64,000 bases of DNA from Plasmodium malariae (GCF_900090045.1 NC_041788.1:3405501-3469500), one strand, 5' to 3'. Numbered from the stretch's first letter, positions 24,501 through 35,612 are shown. Program-made: numbers and translations. Notes: generated from the letters alone by a model not told the origin.

Positions 24501-26110
24501 TCTTCAAAGTAGTTGATAATTTTATGGTAGGAATTATAAAATAATACTAATCCATATTTGAATGATAAGAAATCATAGGTGCTATCAAATTGGGAATACA
24601 GATTTGGAGCCCATGGAGCCATAGATAAGGCCTTTTCATGTGTTTCTTTCTTTTTTATATCTTCATCTTCATCTCCTTCATCTGCAGGTAAGGTATATTT
24701 AAAGAAATTTTTAAAAATTTCTCTATATAATAACTCGATCTTAATTAATAAATCATTATTTTCCATAAATAATGTATAATTATTTTTCGACATTGTTACA
24801 TAGTTCGGCATAAGGTCTATGTTAATTTTTTGTAAAAAATAAGCAAATATAGAAGCAATAACCCTAGGTGATATATTTATCTGAGAGATGTTTACTAAAT
24901 CTATGGCATATTTAATTAGATCATTTTCATTATAATTTAGAATGTTATTTCTGGAGAATAAATGATGAACTAACTTGATGTCTATGACTTCTAAATTATT
25001 CTCACGTAAGAAGCGTTTAACAGTCCTTTCTATTTTTTTTACACTTACTTTATCTTTTGCAGTTGATATGTATTTAATTTTATTTACTATATTTTTGAAG
25101 GACCCATTGCTATAAAAGTTATCATTTGTTAAGAAAAAAAAGTCATTTAACAAATTATCTAGAGAAAATGAATCTACAGGGTAGGTATAATCTTCAAAGG
25201 AGTAACCACTGAACAGCACATACCTCTTTAAAGAGTTGTGTATATTTATATAGGCTTCTTTTAAAAATAATTGAATATCATTCTTAGATACATTGTTTAT
25301 GGTATAATGTTTTTTTCCATCATCTCCCTTGAGTAGTATATGTAATGCTTTTATGAAATTATCATAAGTATTCATTTCTACATTATGGGTAGCAGTAGTA
25401 ACTTTCTTTTTTTCTTCTTCTTCATTTAATGATTCTTCGTAAAATCGTTGGTAATCTAATCCTAGGTTTTTAAATATTTGATCATTCTCTTTATATTGAA
25501 TAATATCTTTTAGTTGAAATATAGTACCTTCTTTGTTATAAAAATAAATGGTCGTATTTTTTTCTTTCTGTTCATTCGTTAGTTCATGTACTGCTGGTAA
25601 TTGAAATTCAACCGGAGTTTTTATTCCTGTATCTACTATTTCTGAACTACTTTTAGGTACCAGAATTCCTGTTTCTTCATCAACGAGCATGCCCTTTAAA
25701 TCCTCATCTTCATCAACAGGTGCAATGATGCTTAAATCTGTTTCTTCTTCTGGGATTGAGAGAGGAATTGGTTCAGATTTGGGTGGTAATATTTCTTCAG
25801 GGGGCACAGGATGACATTCTTCTGCTTTATCTTCGTCAATTTCTTTATCTGTAAGAAGTATTTCCTCGTTATTTCCTTCTACTACAGATATATCAACATT
25901 ATTATGTAAATAATAAATTTTTCCTTTGTAGTTATAGATTAAATAAGGGGGCACTATTTGTATTGCGCCTTCTAATTTATCTGGTACGTATTCAGGTATT
26001 AGTTTCGTTTCTTTAAGATACTTAATTATCTTTTCAAAATTTAAATCATTATGGCATTTAGCAAAAATGAACAATAAGTAAAAAAATAGTGCACCCAGGG
26101 TTACTTTCAT
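18524..26110 (-). CDS. G377: osmiophilic body protein G377-like, secreted, 2528 aa
   Basis: In P. falciparum, G377 is a gametocyte protein of the osmiophilic bodies, abundant in females and needed for efficient female gamete egress. The single uninterrupted exon begins with a clear signal peptide (hydrophobic residues 4-17, then AKC|HND) and has no other obvious membrane span. An acidic Pro/Glu-rich stretch occupies about residues 100-180. There is a Glu/Lys-rich block with KKKEFKKQIEAELGEE-type helix at about 600-710. Long heptad-like coiled coil runs from about 790 to 1250, and a C-terminal part of about 1200 residues, rich in Phe/Tyr/Leu, looks globular and helical. Cysteines are very few. 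The identity rests on secretion signal, size, coiled coil and position beside the CSC1-like gene; I recall this gene order from P. falciparum but could not align the sequences. It is several hundred residues shorter than the falciparum protein, which carries repeats. The start is the first ATG. Alternative: another large secreted apical or egress protein such as LISP1. Confidence 0.72.
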   Translation of the reverse strand: MKVTLGALFFYLLFIFAKCHNDLNFEKIIKYLKETKLIPEYVPDKLEGAIQIVPPYLIYNYKGKIYYLHNNVDISVVEGNNEEILLTDKEIDEDKAEECHPVPPEEILPPKSEPIPLSIPEEETDLSIIAPVDEDEDLKGMLVDEETGILVPKSSSEIVDTGIKTPVEFQLPAVHELTNEQKEKNTTIYFYNKEGTIFQLKDIIQYKENDQIFKNLGLDYQRFYEESLNEEEEKKKVTTATHNVEMNTYDNFIKALHILLKGDDGKKHYTINNVSKNDIQLFLKEAYINIHNSLKRYVLFSGYSFEDYTYPVDSFSLDNLLNDFFFLTNDNFYSNGSFKNIVNKIKYISTAKDKVSVKKIERTVKRFLRENNLEVIDIKLVHHLFSRNNILNYNENDLIKYAIDLVNISQINISPRVIASIFAYFLQKINIDLMPNYVTMSKNNYTLFMENNDLLIKIELLYREIFKNFFKYTLPADEGDEDEDIKKKETHEKALSMAPWAPNLYSQFDSTYDFLSFKYGLVLFYNSYHKIINYFEENAKIKQIMNIHRKTKKIDTLDKFLNILISLFPINGNSAIASRLSFLSEEKPLKRTLSSIDAFDDDKDDDTEEEEEASKNEQKKKEFKKQIEAELGEERKTLVAQIEEEKTRKKKEEEESIATTDSKHELETQKLEKDEVQQEISQDEEFDRKYEEDYKDELEYIKEREGGSQHTDKPNGDSHSLSTPSFYYNTARKYIYDVMDRSFKDTINLGYQFANEVDKKLREVYTLLKRGSTPNYDELREESIQNGDKLFDQLKEKIKNKENQKNINIYKTEIETELNQIQKKTNGKYMIIEGIISEKYEQYKENVIKLCNKRFYTNFRKMLGKKKMEMLKEFRAALKHALRIVKDFAPSYNEQEYTDTFTKIYEEKKKLYKQEYSKSRRLISKKLDANFHIHLKEHFENKEVIIHQNLQQIREYFLKKIDSIIMELYNDMSVELQIDRLKLKNEKKNIYEKIINIQQEEINFPKDLRALEDNLKQLERENPLKLKEKQDALNNDIANLKEKVQKNKSELLLLKTAFTTVSQQYEQINTKMEVVQELEKKLRLFKYDILKEYKERQLKAEAFVKGANTLSEIYERIETITNYLYLTLEDIYVDETETKLQLTIVKNKKKNVELDIKIIEKFHEINPDEEKMAKNKLNKESSKALDEEITKLKDNLKKLEVKKDIIVHELNYITSDAVHKVPETMKVLLPIELDTHEKKAFEDFVRTLTQDIEVYNSAFKIFIMTIDGNLHEDEDDLIYSYNYMKLAQDKKNRNEKYEVHYERNIQIFSTKVQAFHIDFKNYISLRKKIETDKENEETLLYLERNDIHLENMVHKLKSNMHKNVPDFSYLLTNPVYMTDKINNEKEEAAQAYKSLLETYKNLQTDGNLISEDYRNWIHHDMLYKLTSQRLLVYKAIEKKYIQRSKDVYQNSYDPNKVKEKRIDEVIYDVQTNTYLSTPVMLQYGGEIIWGDPYDKRKYLRVIKEEEKYPYALKEIKDIYVLNKIIKDKLIKSGKLEQFKEYMNSQVYTIVEEKHTASYLFEKEDLDKLNLLTLEGRLIPGNLKNFFTHFNLPDTWKNISEIMDTASEYLKQTDMSYDAIIEIIKFLKENPNVINIRDIITLSENIMNTSNIYFMKPDTLSIYILSVLEMLGIQVQMDDIHKRDTKSKVIIYLNILKSHYKRKEIKTQLQDYVVKFLLPQEILESATYNPKLYELIVAMNQGMDANPILYDNFKKNNLEFYTEFFKAFKLGMNDFIDFFLSKAVSLYPVMTTTEHFLSLYSTAEKRIFLYEIYGYNLASFNTIITKFFYALNPGLREVINDYHLRADELCYKEFKNFDLGEIFTFVKSNLINKLYNNYLKKHKYAAVPPLHALWRLFFYITNKEFLTYSKIKGVVERYFSASIFDRNTKQMIVKLAYSFLTRMNYLSSSYFDSDIEKLINQNDLSLFTEFHTLLNKLNFLFYCKNDKKYLERYIPTNLYENNNTFKIDATLLYREFLNSLPPYVRRPVLNFFETDFIDVTSKLLIHFFTYVQKLIGTEKDPFESEENNKVETFFRLKYRFTKNKNVLEDTYKEFAEHKRGQKENPIILSRRVKYEHSNKKVIYKQYLDMEDIISEKSFISLMQLLLKESISFAELNTHFANFMKKNNFLFPKFDVLKKVIIESEDENFYPNLYKFFYDKFQQLKISQPIQDIYYLFIKKLMEYSIAPASMIKNDVQRDLDDELTIKYYTYIHFLQNLFKCLFDFYNFDDTNNCAQFGNFTNEPLTFEQKILNIMQAPFVDTTKRVTHSPVTEKYKMDNEAIYTHFVKQFIPSSELLDKEELQAEVFKFRFFVSEITKFVIKTILSNMPSSYILSISYEDLNIHLDDILEDMHTYFTTVRKIKQPQEEELPAYPNVKGTVNNFMKNNKEEEKYVPIVQFENIKYYLDNHITEFLLKNNAVFKFFNEFIKNIDKFKQYFPSLSELYLFIDKRVSIINSINHPYYTKRAKTQTIIHVFVDFFKSFGIDLYQL

Positions 26111-26162
26111 TTTGGAGAACTTGTGTGGAAGCGATTCCTTCGCAGAGATAGCTCCCTGTGAT

Positions 26163-26385
26163 GGTAGTTGTTAAACAGCGGCAATTGTTATATAAAAGTG
26201 GTTGTTATTTAACGGAAGTTATAAAAAGGCAGTTATTATAAAGAGGCAGTTGTTATATAGCGGTAATTGTTAAACAGAGGCAATTGTTATATAGAAGCAG
26301 TTTTTATTTAACGGAAGTTGTTATATAGAGGCAGTTGCTAAACAACGGTAATTGTTAAACATCAGTAATTGTTATGTAGAGACTG
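26163..26385. repeat. degenerate about 20-bp repeat upstream of G377
   Basis: Repeated blocks of the form GAGGCAGTTGTTATATAG and CGGTAATTGTTAAACA alternate through this stretch, roughly ten diverged copies. They start about 50 bp upstream of the G377 ATG, so the array probably lies in the 5' UTR or core promoter. Confidence 0.7.
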
Positions 26386-27516
26386 TTATCATGCAAGGGG
26401 AGGTCTCATATAAAGAGCAAACTAAAATGTTATAAAAGAATAACATTCATAAAAAAAAAATTAAAAGATAAATATCCTTCATGTTCAAACATCTATGCTG
26501 CTTTATATATAATGCAAAATAAAAAAAAGTTAAAAGATATGTATATACAGCAGAGTTGTAGAAATGAACTATCTATAGTGGGGTAAGCGTAATTGTGTAT
26601 AAAGGAGCTCGTATATATATATACATATATATATATACACATATCCATACATCTACATAATTTTATATATATATATATATATACACATATTATTCCAGGA
26701 GAAGATGAATATTAGCGCTGATAATAATTCACATACGCATGTAATATTTCCCTTTAAAAAAAAAAAAAAAAAAATGTACACTGTGAAAGTTTCAGTATTA
26801 TAAATACATGCATGAAGAAATGATATTTAAAAGAGCAAAGGGTGTGTGAAAAGTGAATGATATAACAGCTACATGTATATTTGTTTGTTGCAAACAGGTT
26901 GTCCAAAATTTAGCAGATTTTTTCATTTCATTTTTATTATGCCCAAAACTGTAGAGTAGGGTGTAAAAAAATTAAGGTTAAAAATATTTTTCCTTTTTCC
27001 TTTCCCCTTTTTATGACATAAGTGTTCGTGTATGTAAATTCTCAGATATGTATTTAAAAATGTGTCTGCGTATATGCAAACATTTACGTAAGCATATTTG
27101 CCTATCTATATGATAGCCTATATGCAGGTGCTTATTTACTGAGTAGTGTAAAAATATTATAATTAATTTAATTTAATTTTATTTTATTTTATTTATGTTA
27201 TTATATTATATTTTACTTTTTTTTTCTTTTTTAATTTTTTCTGATTAATAGCTCAACATAATGGTATGTATAAAAATTAAAAATGAAAAGCTCGGTAATT
27301 TGGAAATTTTTAAATATTGAAGTTCTATGGAACATTAAAAAAAAAAAAAAAAAAAAAAAAGAAACAAACATTGTGTACCTGTGATATATTAAGAATACAG
27401 AATAAATGCACATCATACAAATCCCTGACGTGTGAAAAAAGAAAAAAAATTAATGGAATGAAAAAAGTAAGTATTGCCTGTACCTGACAGGAAAATTTGA
27501 GTGTAACGTTGATCTA

Positions 27517-27549
<33 letters not shown>

Positions 27550-29484
27550 TAGCTAGTAGGCTATCCAAGCACTTAATGAGATAGTTCTAAAGAATGTTCG
27601 TTATCGGAAAGATGGAAATAAGAACACCCAAGTACATATACATACATGTCTTAAATGTATGTGTAATATATATGATATATTGCTGCTATTTTATGAGTTT
27701 ATATTATAATACGTTTGCGTAAAAGGCTAACGATTATACATAGGGCAAAGGGTTAAACTGGGAATACTGCAATTCGCGAAAAATATTATAATGTGCATCA
27801 TTCAATCTTATTTTTAGGAAAAGGAAATAATTTCAATAATTTGCATTTCTTCGGAGTTCGCATTGATCATAATTGCTTGTAACACCCTTAAAGATTTATT
27901 CCTTCTTTATATATATATATATATATGTGTGTGTCTGTATGTACGCATATACGCAATTTTACCGAATTAGTAATATTTCACTGGGCTTTTGTTTTAATTT
28001 AGAGCTACGTATAAACATTATCATTGTCATATTGGATGAATATCATGATCACCCACTTTCCATATTATTTCGTATAATTCTTAACAGATGATAAAACAAA
28101 TATGTGCAATAATGCACACAATAATGAGTAATTAATTTAATAGGAAATATATGTAATAATACTTTTTTTTTTGTTTTTTTGTTTTGGTCATTTTTAAACT
28201 TAAAAAAATAAAAATAAAAAGGTATATTTTTTTTTTCTGGGTATTTGCACGTAGACATTTATATAGTTTATATATATATATGTATGTATATATGTATGTA
28301 TATATGTATGTATATATTTGCTGCAAATATTAACTCTTAATATTTATACCAGGAAAAAAAAGTTATAGATCGATGTTGTAAAATTTGGTATCACAGTTTT
28401 ATATTTATTTTAAACTTTCTAACTTTTATGATATATGGTATATGCGAACTTCTGACCAATGAGTGGCATTTAATAATTTTTTCAAAATATATGTATATGT
28501 TGCTAATGCAAAATAATGATTCTCGTTTAAATTTTCTAGTTTTATCATTTATATTCCCTTTTCATGTTAAAAATTTTTTATCACAATTAAATATTCAGAA
28601 AAGATAAATCACTTGCCTGTGTAAAGTGTTCTATGGTATAAATAAAAAAATTTATAATATATATATGTACACTTTCGATTATGTAAAACTTTTATAAAAA
28701 CTTGCACGAATATGCTGTAAACAAGTAGTCAAGCGAGAAAAAAAAATTTAACTTAAAAAATGGCCATGGAAATGTGCAATAACAAGGGGTGCTGAAAAAG
28801 ATATATACTCACACAGATATACGTTCTATTCAATGTATTTCGCATACTTTATATGGTCATAAAATATTATCAAAGCATAAAAAAAAAAAAAAAAAAAAAA
28901 GGGAGTTATATATTAACTTTTTTTATTTTGTATAAAATTTTATGATTGCTCTTTTTGTTTGATAATAACAAACCTTCACACCCATTAAGTAGGTAATTAT
29001 TATTTTTAAAAATGATCACTTATTTAACATATAATGTATATATTATGTGTACTGAATGTATGGGCAGTGTATTGTAAAAGGGGAGTTCTACCATATTTCT
29101 ATATGTTTTAACGTTTAATATATAGATAATGTAGTATTTTATATGAATATATAATACTTTTATATAACCATAATGTTTTGTTAACTTAAGCTCGTCATAA
29201 AATATAATACATTTATATTATATATTACGTAATAATGAACAATGGAACAATTCTCTAGATATGGGTGTATGAATAATAGTTCTTTTCTATTCCTTTTTTT
29301 TTTTTTTTTTTTTTTTCTCTTAAAATTAGAATTGCCCCTTTGTTTTTGTGCTTATAGAATGATGCATTATTTACCTGTATAATATCAAATTATACGCATA
29401 TGTGTTAATTGAAAAAAAAAGAAAGGGTGGAAGGTTGACAAAAAATAATACAAAAAAAAAACACAAAAATATATTTAAAAAATA

Positions 29485-29650
29485 TGTCGAAATTTTTGGC
29501 AAAAATTACAGGTAAAATTTATCAAAAAATAACGGAAAAATTTAGCAAAAAATATTGGAAAAATTTGACAAAGAATATTGGAAAAATTTAACAAAGAATA
29601 CTCAAAATTTAATAAAAAATGTTGGAAAAATATGACAAAAAATATACGAT
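29485..29650. repeat. degenerate 23-24 bp tandem repeat
   Basis: GGAAAAATTTGACAAAGAAT-type units begin at about 29533, 29557 and 29580, with more diverged copies either side. It is AT-rich and non-coding; the minus-strand open frame across it is a Phe/Tyr/Ile translation of the repeat. Confidence 0.6.
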
Positions 29651-30820
29651 AAAGCTTAAGAAAAAGTACACAGTAATTATAATAAAACACAAAAAATACA
29701 CTGTATAAAAATAAAACATAAAATATTCCGTAAAAACATATCACAAAAAAAATAATATACCAAAAAAAAATGTACAAAAATTAAATATTTTTATATTATA
29801 CTATATATAAAGAGAAAATAATTTTTTTAGTTTTTTAATTTTTAATTTTTCTTTTGTTTTCAACTACCATCTTATTATATATATGAAAATATTTAATTAA
29901 CAATATATATATAAAAGTATACAAAAGATTACGATTTTACAAATATTTGTATATTCTGTTTAGTGAACAAAAAAAAAAAAAAATTGTAACAAATTTTCAA
30001 AAATTTAGAATGTATTTATAAAATGTAAAACCATTGTAAGATAACAAATATTGAAGAAAAAAATAAATAGAACAGAATAATATGAAGATAAGTTTTTAAC
30101 CAAAATCATTTAAAAAAAAAGAAATATTTAGAAAGGAAAACGAAGGATAGAAAAAAAATAATAATAATAATATATAACATTAATATCGCAATTATAACGA
30201 ATTAATACCTTTTTAATAACGCATTAATAACAAGTTATATTAACGAGTTATAATAACTATTCATTTACACAATAACAACGAACAGCTCAGCAATAGAGGT
30301 GGACTTTACGTTAACACCCAAATTTCGTGTTTTCCGTTTTATAAACATTTTTCGCAAGGTAAAATGCTGGAATGATATTCAAAGAAAATTTTGTAATTAT
30401 TATATGAAAGTAAGATAATCCGATTTTTTTGTAATTTTTAAAAGGATGATGTAATATAATATTTTTTGCGCTGCTATACTCTTTAAGCAGAATTTTCTGG
30501 CTACATATATGTGTATATGTATGCACATATACATATATATATCTCTACGGGTATATATATATATATATATATGTACACATGGAGGTGACTGAAGGAATAT
30601 TGAAAAGAAGGTATAAAATTATATTTGTGCAGCAAATATTTACCCATGTGTAACTTGTACGAAAGAATAATTTAATGTGCATATGATATTAAATATTAAG
30701 AAATCAGTCATAATAAAATAAGAAAGAATTTGTATAAACCAAAAAAAAAAAAACAGAAAAAATAAAAGTAAAAAAAATAATAATAAATTGAAATAAACTG
30801 AAATAGATTTAAATAAATTG

Positions 30821-30970
30821 AAAATATATTGAAATATATTGAAATATATTGAAATATATTGAAATATATTGAAATATATTGAAATAAATTGAAATATATT
30901 GAAGTATATTGAAATAGATCAAAATATACTGAAATATATTGATATATATTGAAATAAATCGAAATAAATA
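30821..30970. repeat. 10-bp tandem repeat just upstream of the CSC1-like gene
   Basis: The 10-mer GAAATATATT is repeated about 15 times, with variants (GAAATAAATT, GAAGTATATT, GATATATATT). The array stops about 60 bp before the start codon at 31030. The period is close to one DNA helical turn, so its A-tracts are in phase. Confidence 0.85.
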
Positions 30971-31029
30971 AAAATAAATTAAAACGGAATAATACATGTA
31001 TTATATTGTATGAGCATATTTATGAAAAA

Positions 31030-33631
31030 ATGAGGGGAAAGAAACATAAGAAATTGAAAAATGAGACGGAGGACTTTTTGATTGCGTTTTTGTTTGATAT
31101 AGTATTCTTTGCTATTTGTGTATGCATATGGTTATATCTGAGAAAGCATAGAGATGAAAGTAAAATTAGTGATCATATTTATGTATTAAATAATCAAGCA
31201 CAAGGGGAAGGTAAGGTAGACAAGGATGGAAATGCAGTAAAAGAGGATGAACCTGTTGAGAAAAAAAGAAAAGCAAACAGATTTCGAACCTTTTTAAATA
31301 TAAAAGATGATAAAATAGTAAATACAGAAATTAAATATTATTTATTTTTTTTAAAAGCAAATAGGAATATAATATTCTCTTTATGTTTATTTGGAACTTT
31401 CCTTGTTTTACCATTATATCTTTCGTTACCTAGAGATGATATAAACAATCCGTCTTTTTTTAATTACATTAGTGCAGGTAGTATATCAGATATTAATGTA
31501 CTAACAATTTTGTTTATTATTACTATAATATATAGTGCTATTTCGTATACTTTTATTTATTTTTTATGGAGGAAAATAAGACCAAGTAAAAAGAAAACGA
31601 AAAAATTTTTACCCCAAAATTTTACTATTATGGTTTCACGTATTGATAAAAATGAAATTAATGCATATAAAATTTACAAATACTTTTGCAATTTAACTAA
31701 TAATAAAGTAGTATCCGCATATCTAATATTAGATTATTCTATAGTATATCATGAACAAAAAAAGATTTTTAATGCAACCAAAAATTTAAAACTACTAAAA
31801 GAAAATGAGGAAAAAAAAAATATTAAAAGAGATAAATCGAAAAAATTCTTTTTAGGTTTATTAAATATTAATGTAAATAAAAAGAAAAAGCCGCAATTAC
31901 CTTTGTTACAAGTTTGTGATAAGAATATGAATGAAACATGTATAATGAGTGAGTGTAAGGATAAAAATGCACAGGATGGTGGAAATAATTCTTTAGCAAA
32001 CATCGAAGAAGCAGGTAGAAGCACAATTAATAATTCAACCCTTCAGCGGATTGAATCAAATGAGAAAGAGGGGAAGAGTGTAGACAATTACAGTGATACT
32101 AAAAAAGATAATAAGAAGCTGCATTGGGATGATATCAAGGTCGGTGGTACAAAAATCGGAGTTCTTGAAAAGGACAATAACAGTAATAACAACAACCGTG
32201 ATGGTAGAAATAACGACAATTTTAATGGCGATGGTAATAACAATAGTAGTAATAATAATAGTAGTAATAATCATAGTAGTAATAATCATAGTAGTAATAA
32301 TCACAGTAGTAATAATAATAACAGTAAAGATTGTAATGACAACAACAATAACAATAATGATTGTAATAATAACAATAATAAGGATGCTGTTGTTAACAGT
32401 AATAATAATGATAATATTGATAGTAATGACAAGAAGAGTAGCAAAAAAGGGGAGAGTGTGGACGCACACAAGGACCACGAAAACATGAAATGGAAGGAAG
32501 ACGGTGAAATTGGCCACAAAGAAAAGAAAAGCAGTAGTACGAAGATGTTAAATAAAAGCAAAAACAGTTGTAAACAGAGATGCAAAAGATCCAAAACAAA
32601 AGATAATACGAAAAAGGCTAACGACGTTGATTATTATGATGAGGATGATAATCATGATCATCGTCGTCATAATCTTAAAGATAAAAATAAGGAAATTTCT
32701 GATGACCAACAGGTAAGCTTTTTAAAAGATACAAGTGATGAAGATGAAGATGACAAGGATAATGATGAAGCTTTAAAAAATAGTAAATTGAGGAAAAAAA
32801 AAAAAAAAATATGAATAATAATTATAGGTACAAATTAGATATTGAAGAAAATATAATGAGGAGTAGTAATAATGATATGTTATTCTATGACTTGGATAAT
32901 TTATCAACAAAAGATAATGATAACATGGATATGAATTATAAAGGAAACAAAAACAGATGCAAATCTGAATCTAAAAGAAATATTTTTGAAAAATTATTTT
33001 TCTTTTTAAAAAAAAATAAAAAAAGTCATTGGAAAAAAAAATTAAAGGAGCATTTAATTAAATTTTATTCTATAAAAAATGAAACTCCTAAGAAATCAAC
33101 AGGGGTCTGTTTTGTGTCCTTTATTGATACAAAATCCGTTCATGATTGTATTCATAACATTCCATTTACAGAAAGAAATAAGTGGATTATATCAAGTGCT
33201 CCACCGAATTATGATATTATATGGAAAAATTTAAAAAATAGTAGCTACAAAATTTGTGCTCGCTTTTTTATTCTTAATGCAATGTTATTACTAGCTAACA
33301 CTATTATTATTATTACTGTTACTTCCATTGATAATATTTTAAAGTTAAAGATAAAAAAATATAGATCTGAAAACCCTAATTCTGGAAACCTTAGTGCTGT
33401 TTTAACAAGTATGTTACGATTATTTTTTCTTGTGAAAAAATATATTTCTCTACATATGCATACACGCATGTATATATCTACATATCCGATCCACGTGTAC
33501 ATGTACATGTCTTCATAATTGTATGCAGATGTATATACGTACATATGTATGTACACATAGACGAGGCAGCAGAAATAACTTCCTCATTACGAGAGTGCAA
33601 GAAAAGAAAAAGGAAAAAAAATCATTAGGAA

Positions 33632-33673
<42 letters not shown>

Positions 33674-35612
33674 GTATTATAGTGTGTTGAAAATAGAGGA
33701 AATTTCAAGTGCATTTTTTCCAGATACATTTATCAAGAAGCGCTCGGTGATTTCATGAACGGAGTGCAATAATTTTTTTATTTTTTTCTATTCTTCAGGG
33801 TTTTTCAACCCGTACACCCAAATGTGTATATATAAATACGTATATGCAAAAGCATATATATATGTTTGTGTACATGTATGTGTATATTTATATACATGTA
33901 TGCACAAATTTTTTGTCCCTCTGTCCTCCAAAATTTGCAGCCTGGTTATCACCTTTTATCGTTATCGTCGTGAATAGTATTATCCAGCCGGCCTTAATCT
34001 CATGCGTTTCAGTAGCAATTGGTTTTATAAGGAAATCGAGTGAACATACTTATGTCCTGCAAGGAAATTTTATTTTTTTAATTTTAAATACGATCATTAT
34101 TCCGTTACTCTCCCTGTCCCCATTAAGTTCCTTAATTAAAGTACAAAAGAGAAATATGTTTAGTTTTTTTTATTTTGAAGCATGTTGTCAGCTCTTATTG
34201 CTATGCTCACTCATCGCAGTGTGCTCTTACCCATTATACTTTGCTTAACCCGTGTGTTATTATAAGAATTTTTTTTTTAATTCAATTCTTTAATTTTTAT
34301 TATTTTTAATATTTTTATTTTTTTTTTTAAAGGTAATGTATTCTGATGAAATAGGACAATGGTCTACACGTTTGGGAGCTTATCTTTTTAACTCTAGTGG
34401 TTTTTTTGCTATGCGTTATTTGCTTCATTGTTGTTTTTTGACATGTGCAAATCAGTTGCTTCAGATTCCGCAATTTTCAAGTAAGATATATGAAACTTAT
34501 TTACTTTGAACTGGGATATACATACATATATAAATATATGTATGTGTGAGTGAATCAATGTTTCATTTCCATATTGTTTGTGTTGACATGTCATGTTACA
34601 CATTTATTTGTGTTTATAGAGTTATCGGTCCATTTTTCTTTTTTTTTGTTTTTTTTTTTTGTTTCCTTTTTTATGTTTTTACATGTGTGAAAATCATTGA
34701 AAATATTTCCCTCCCCCATATTTTCAATCGTTCAACGCTTTTCAGTTCGATCCATTGTTAAAACTTTAACCAAAAAAGAAACGAGTGCATGGTCATTTGA
34801 TTTTGGGTATTGGTATGGATTAAATACTACAATTTTAGCCTTAATTTTAACATTTAGGTAATGGGAAATTAGAATGTGATATATTTGTCTTTTTTTTTTT
34901 TTTTTTTTTTATTAATTTTTGAGTTTGTATTTTTATTAAGGTTTCATAAAAAATATTATTGTCTATTTATATTTCATATTGTTAATTGATTTTTTTTTTT
35001 TTTTTCATTTCTGTTTTCTCTACAGTGTTGCCGTACCGTTTATACTACCGTTGGGATCATTGTACTTTTTCTTACGTTACTACATAGATAAGTATAATCT
35101 TGTTTATGAAGTATGTAGGACGAATTTAGATAGTCATGGAGCTATTGTGAGAACAGCTATTAAGTTTATGCTTTATTCAGTAGCTTTTTTTCAAGTACGT
35201 TATTTGAAAATTTGACATTTATGGGTATAAATGGAAATATATATTAGTATGTGTCTTTTTTTTTTTTTTTTTTTTTTGTTTTATAGAAAAAAAAAAAAAA
35301 AAATTTATATGAACGATTTATAATTCATGCCATCCTTTTTTTCCCTTTTAGCTTGTTATGTTTACATTTTTTTCGAGAGTTCAAAACAAATTTATTTTGG
35401 TCGGACGGAACATCCTCTTTTTATCATCATCACTTACAACGCTGTTACTCTTATGTAGATCTACCGAATGGGTTAGCACTAATCATATAAAAAAGAAGAA
35501 AGGTAAAAGGACATTTTGTTATTTATGTGAAAAGAATGTTTATGTAAACAGTTTAAGGGATTTAAACAAATTAAAGTATGCTTATGCAAACCCTTATGAA
35601 ACGAAGCGATAA
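31030..35612 (+). CDS. OSCA/TMEM63 (CSC1-like) stress-gated cation channel, six exons, apparent frameshift
   Basis: This is a polytopic membrane protein of the calcium-permeable, osmo-/mechanosensitive channel family (CSC1/OSCA/TMEM63; old name DUF221). Exons: 31030-33408, 33941-34140, 34333-34480, 34746-34857, 35026-35194 and 35352-35612. Donors and acceptors are GT..AG and phases fit (1,0,1,2,0), giving about 1089 aa. Exon 1 has three N-terminal hydrophobic spans, then a cytosolic loop with a huge Asn/Ser/His/Lys-rich insert. The family hallmark follows: VCFVSFIDTKSVHDC and APPNYDIIWKNL, before the next span. Later exons give W.F.FGYWYGLN and VPFILPLGSLYFFLRYYIDKYNLVYEV, also typical. Within exon 1 the frame breaks at a run of 16 A at 32794-32809: frame 1 ends at TGA while the next frame continues from 32811. 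One extra A restores a single frame, so an assembly or slippage indel is likely. ATG at 31030 is the only plausible start; upstream codons in frame lack ATG. Confidence 0.85.
33632..33668. repeat. (TA)n microsatellite inside CSC1-like intron 1
   Basis: An uninterrupted alternating TA run of about 37 bp lies within the 532-bp first intron (33409-33940). Runs of this type are common in Plasmodium introns and intergenic DNA. Similar tracts are at 12128-12168, 12722-12762, 48805-48840 and 51923-51966. Confidence 0.85.

Larger units (their letters stand above)
26111..31029. other. 4.9-kb divergent intergenic region (G377 and CSC1-like promoters)
   Basis: This is the largest gene-free stretch in the window, between two genes transcribed away from each other. 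It is AT-rich with many poly-A/poly-T runs (27338-27360, 27522-27549, 28880-28900, 29297-29317) and three tandem-repeat zones described separately. No open frame with convincing codon usage or splice sites was found on either strand. Regulatory elements for gametocyte expression of G377 would be expected near its start, but I cannot point to a specific motif. Confidence 0.55.

Noticed and set aside
32713..32826. Possible intron (CAG|GTAAGC to TTATAG|GTAC) that would remove the poly-A frame break in the channel gene
   Set aside because: The donor is phase 0 but the acceptor frame needs phase 2, and no nearby AG fits; an indel in the A run is simpler.
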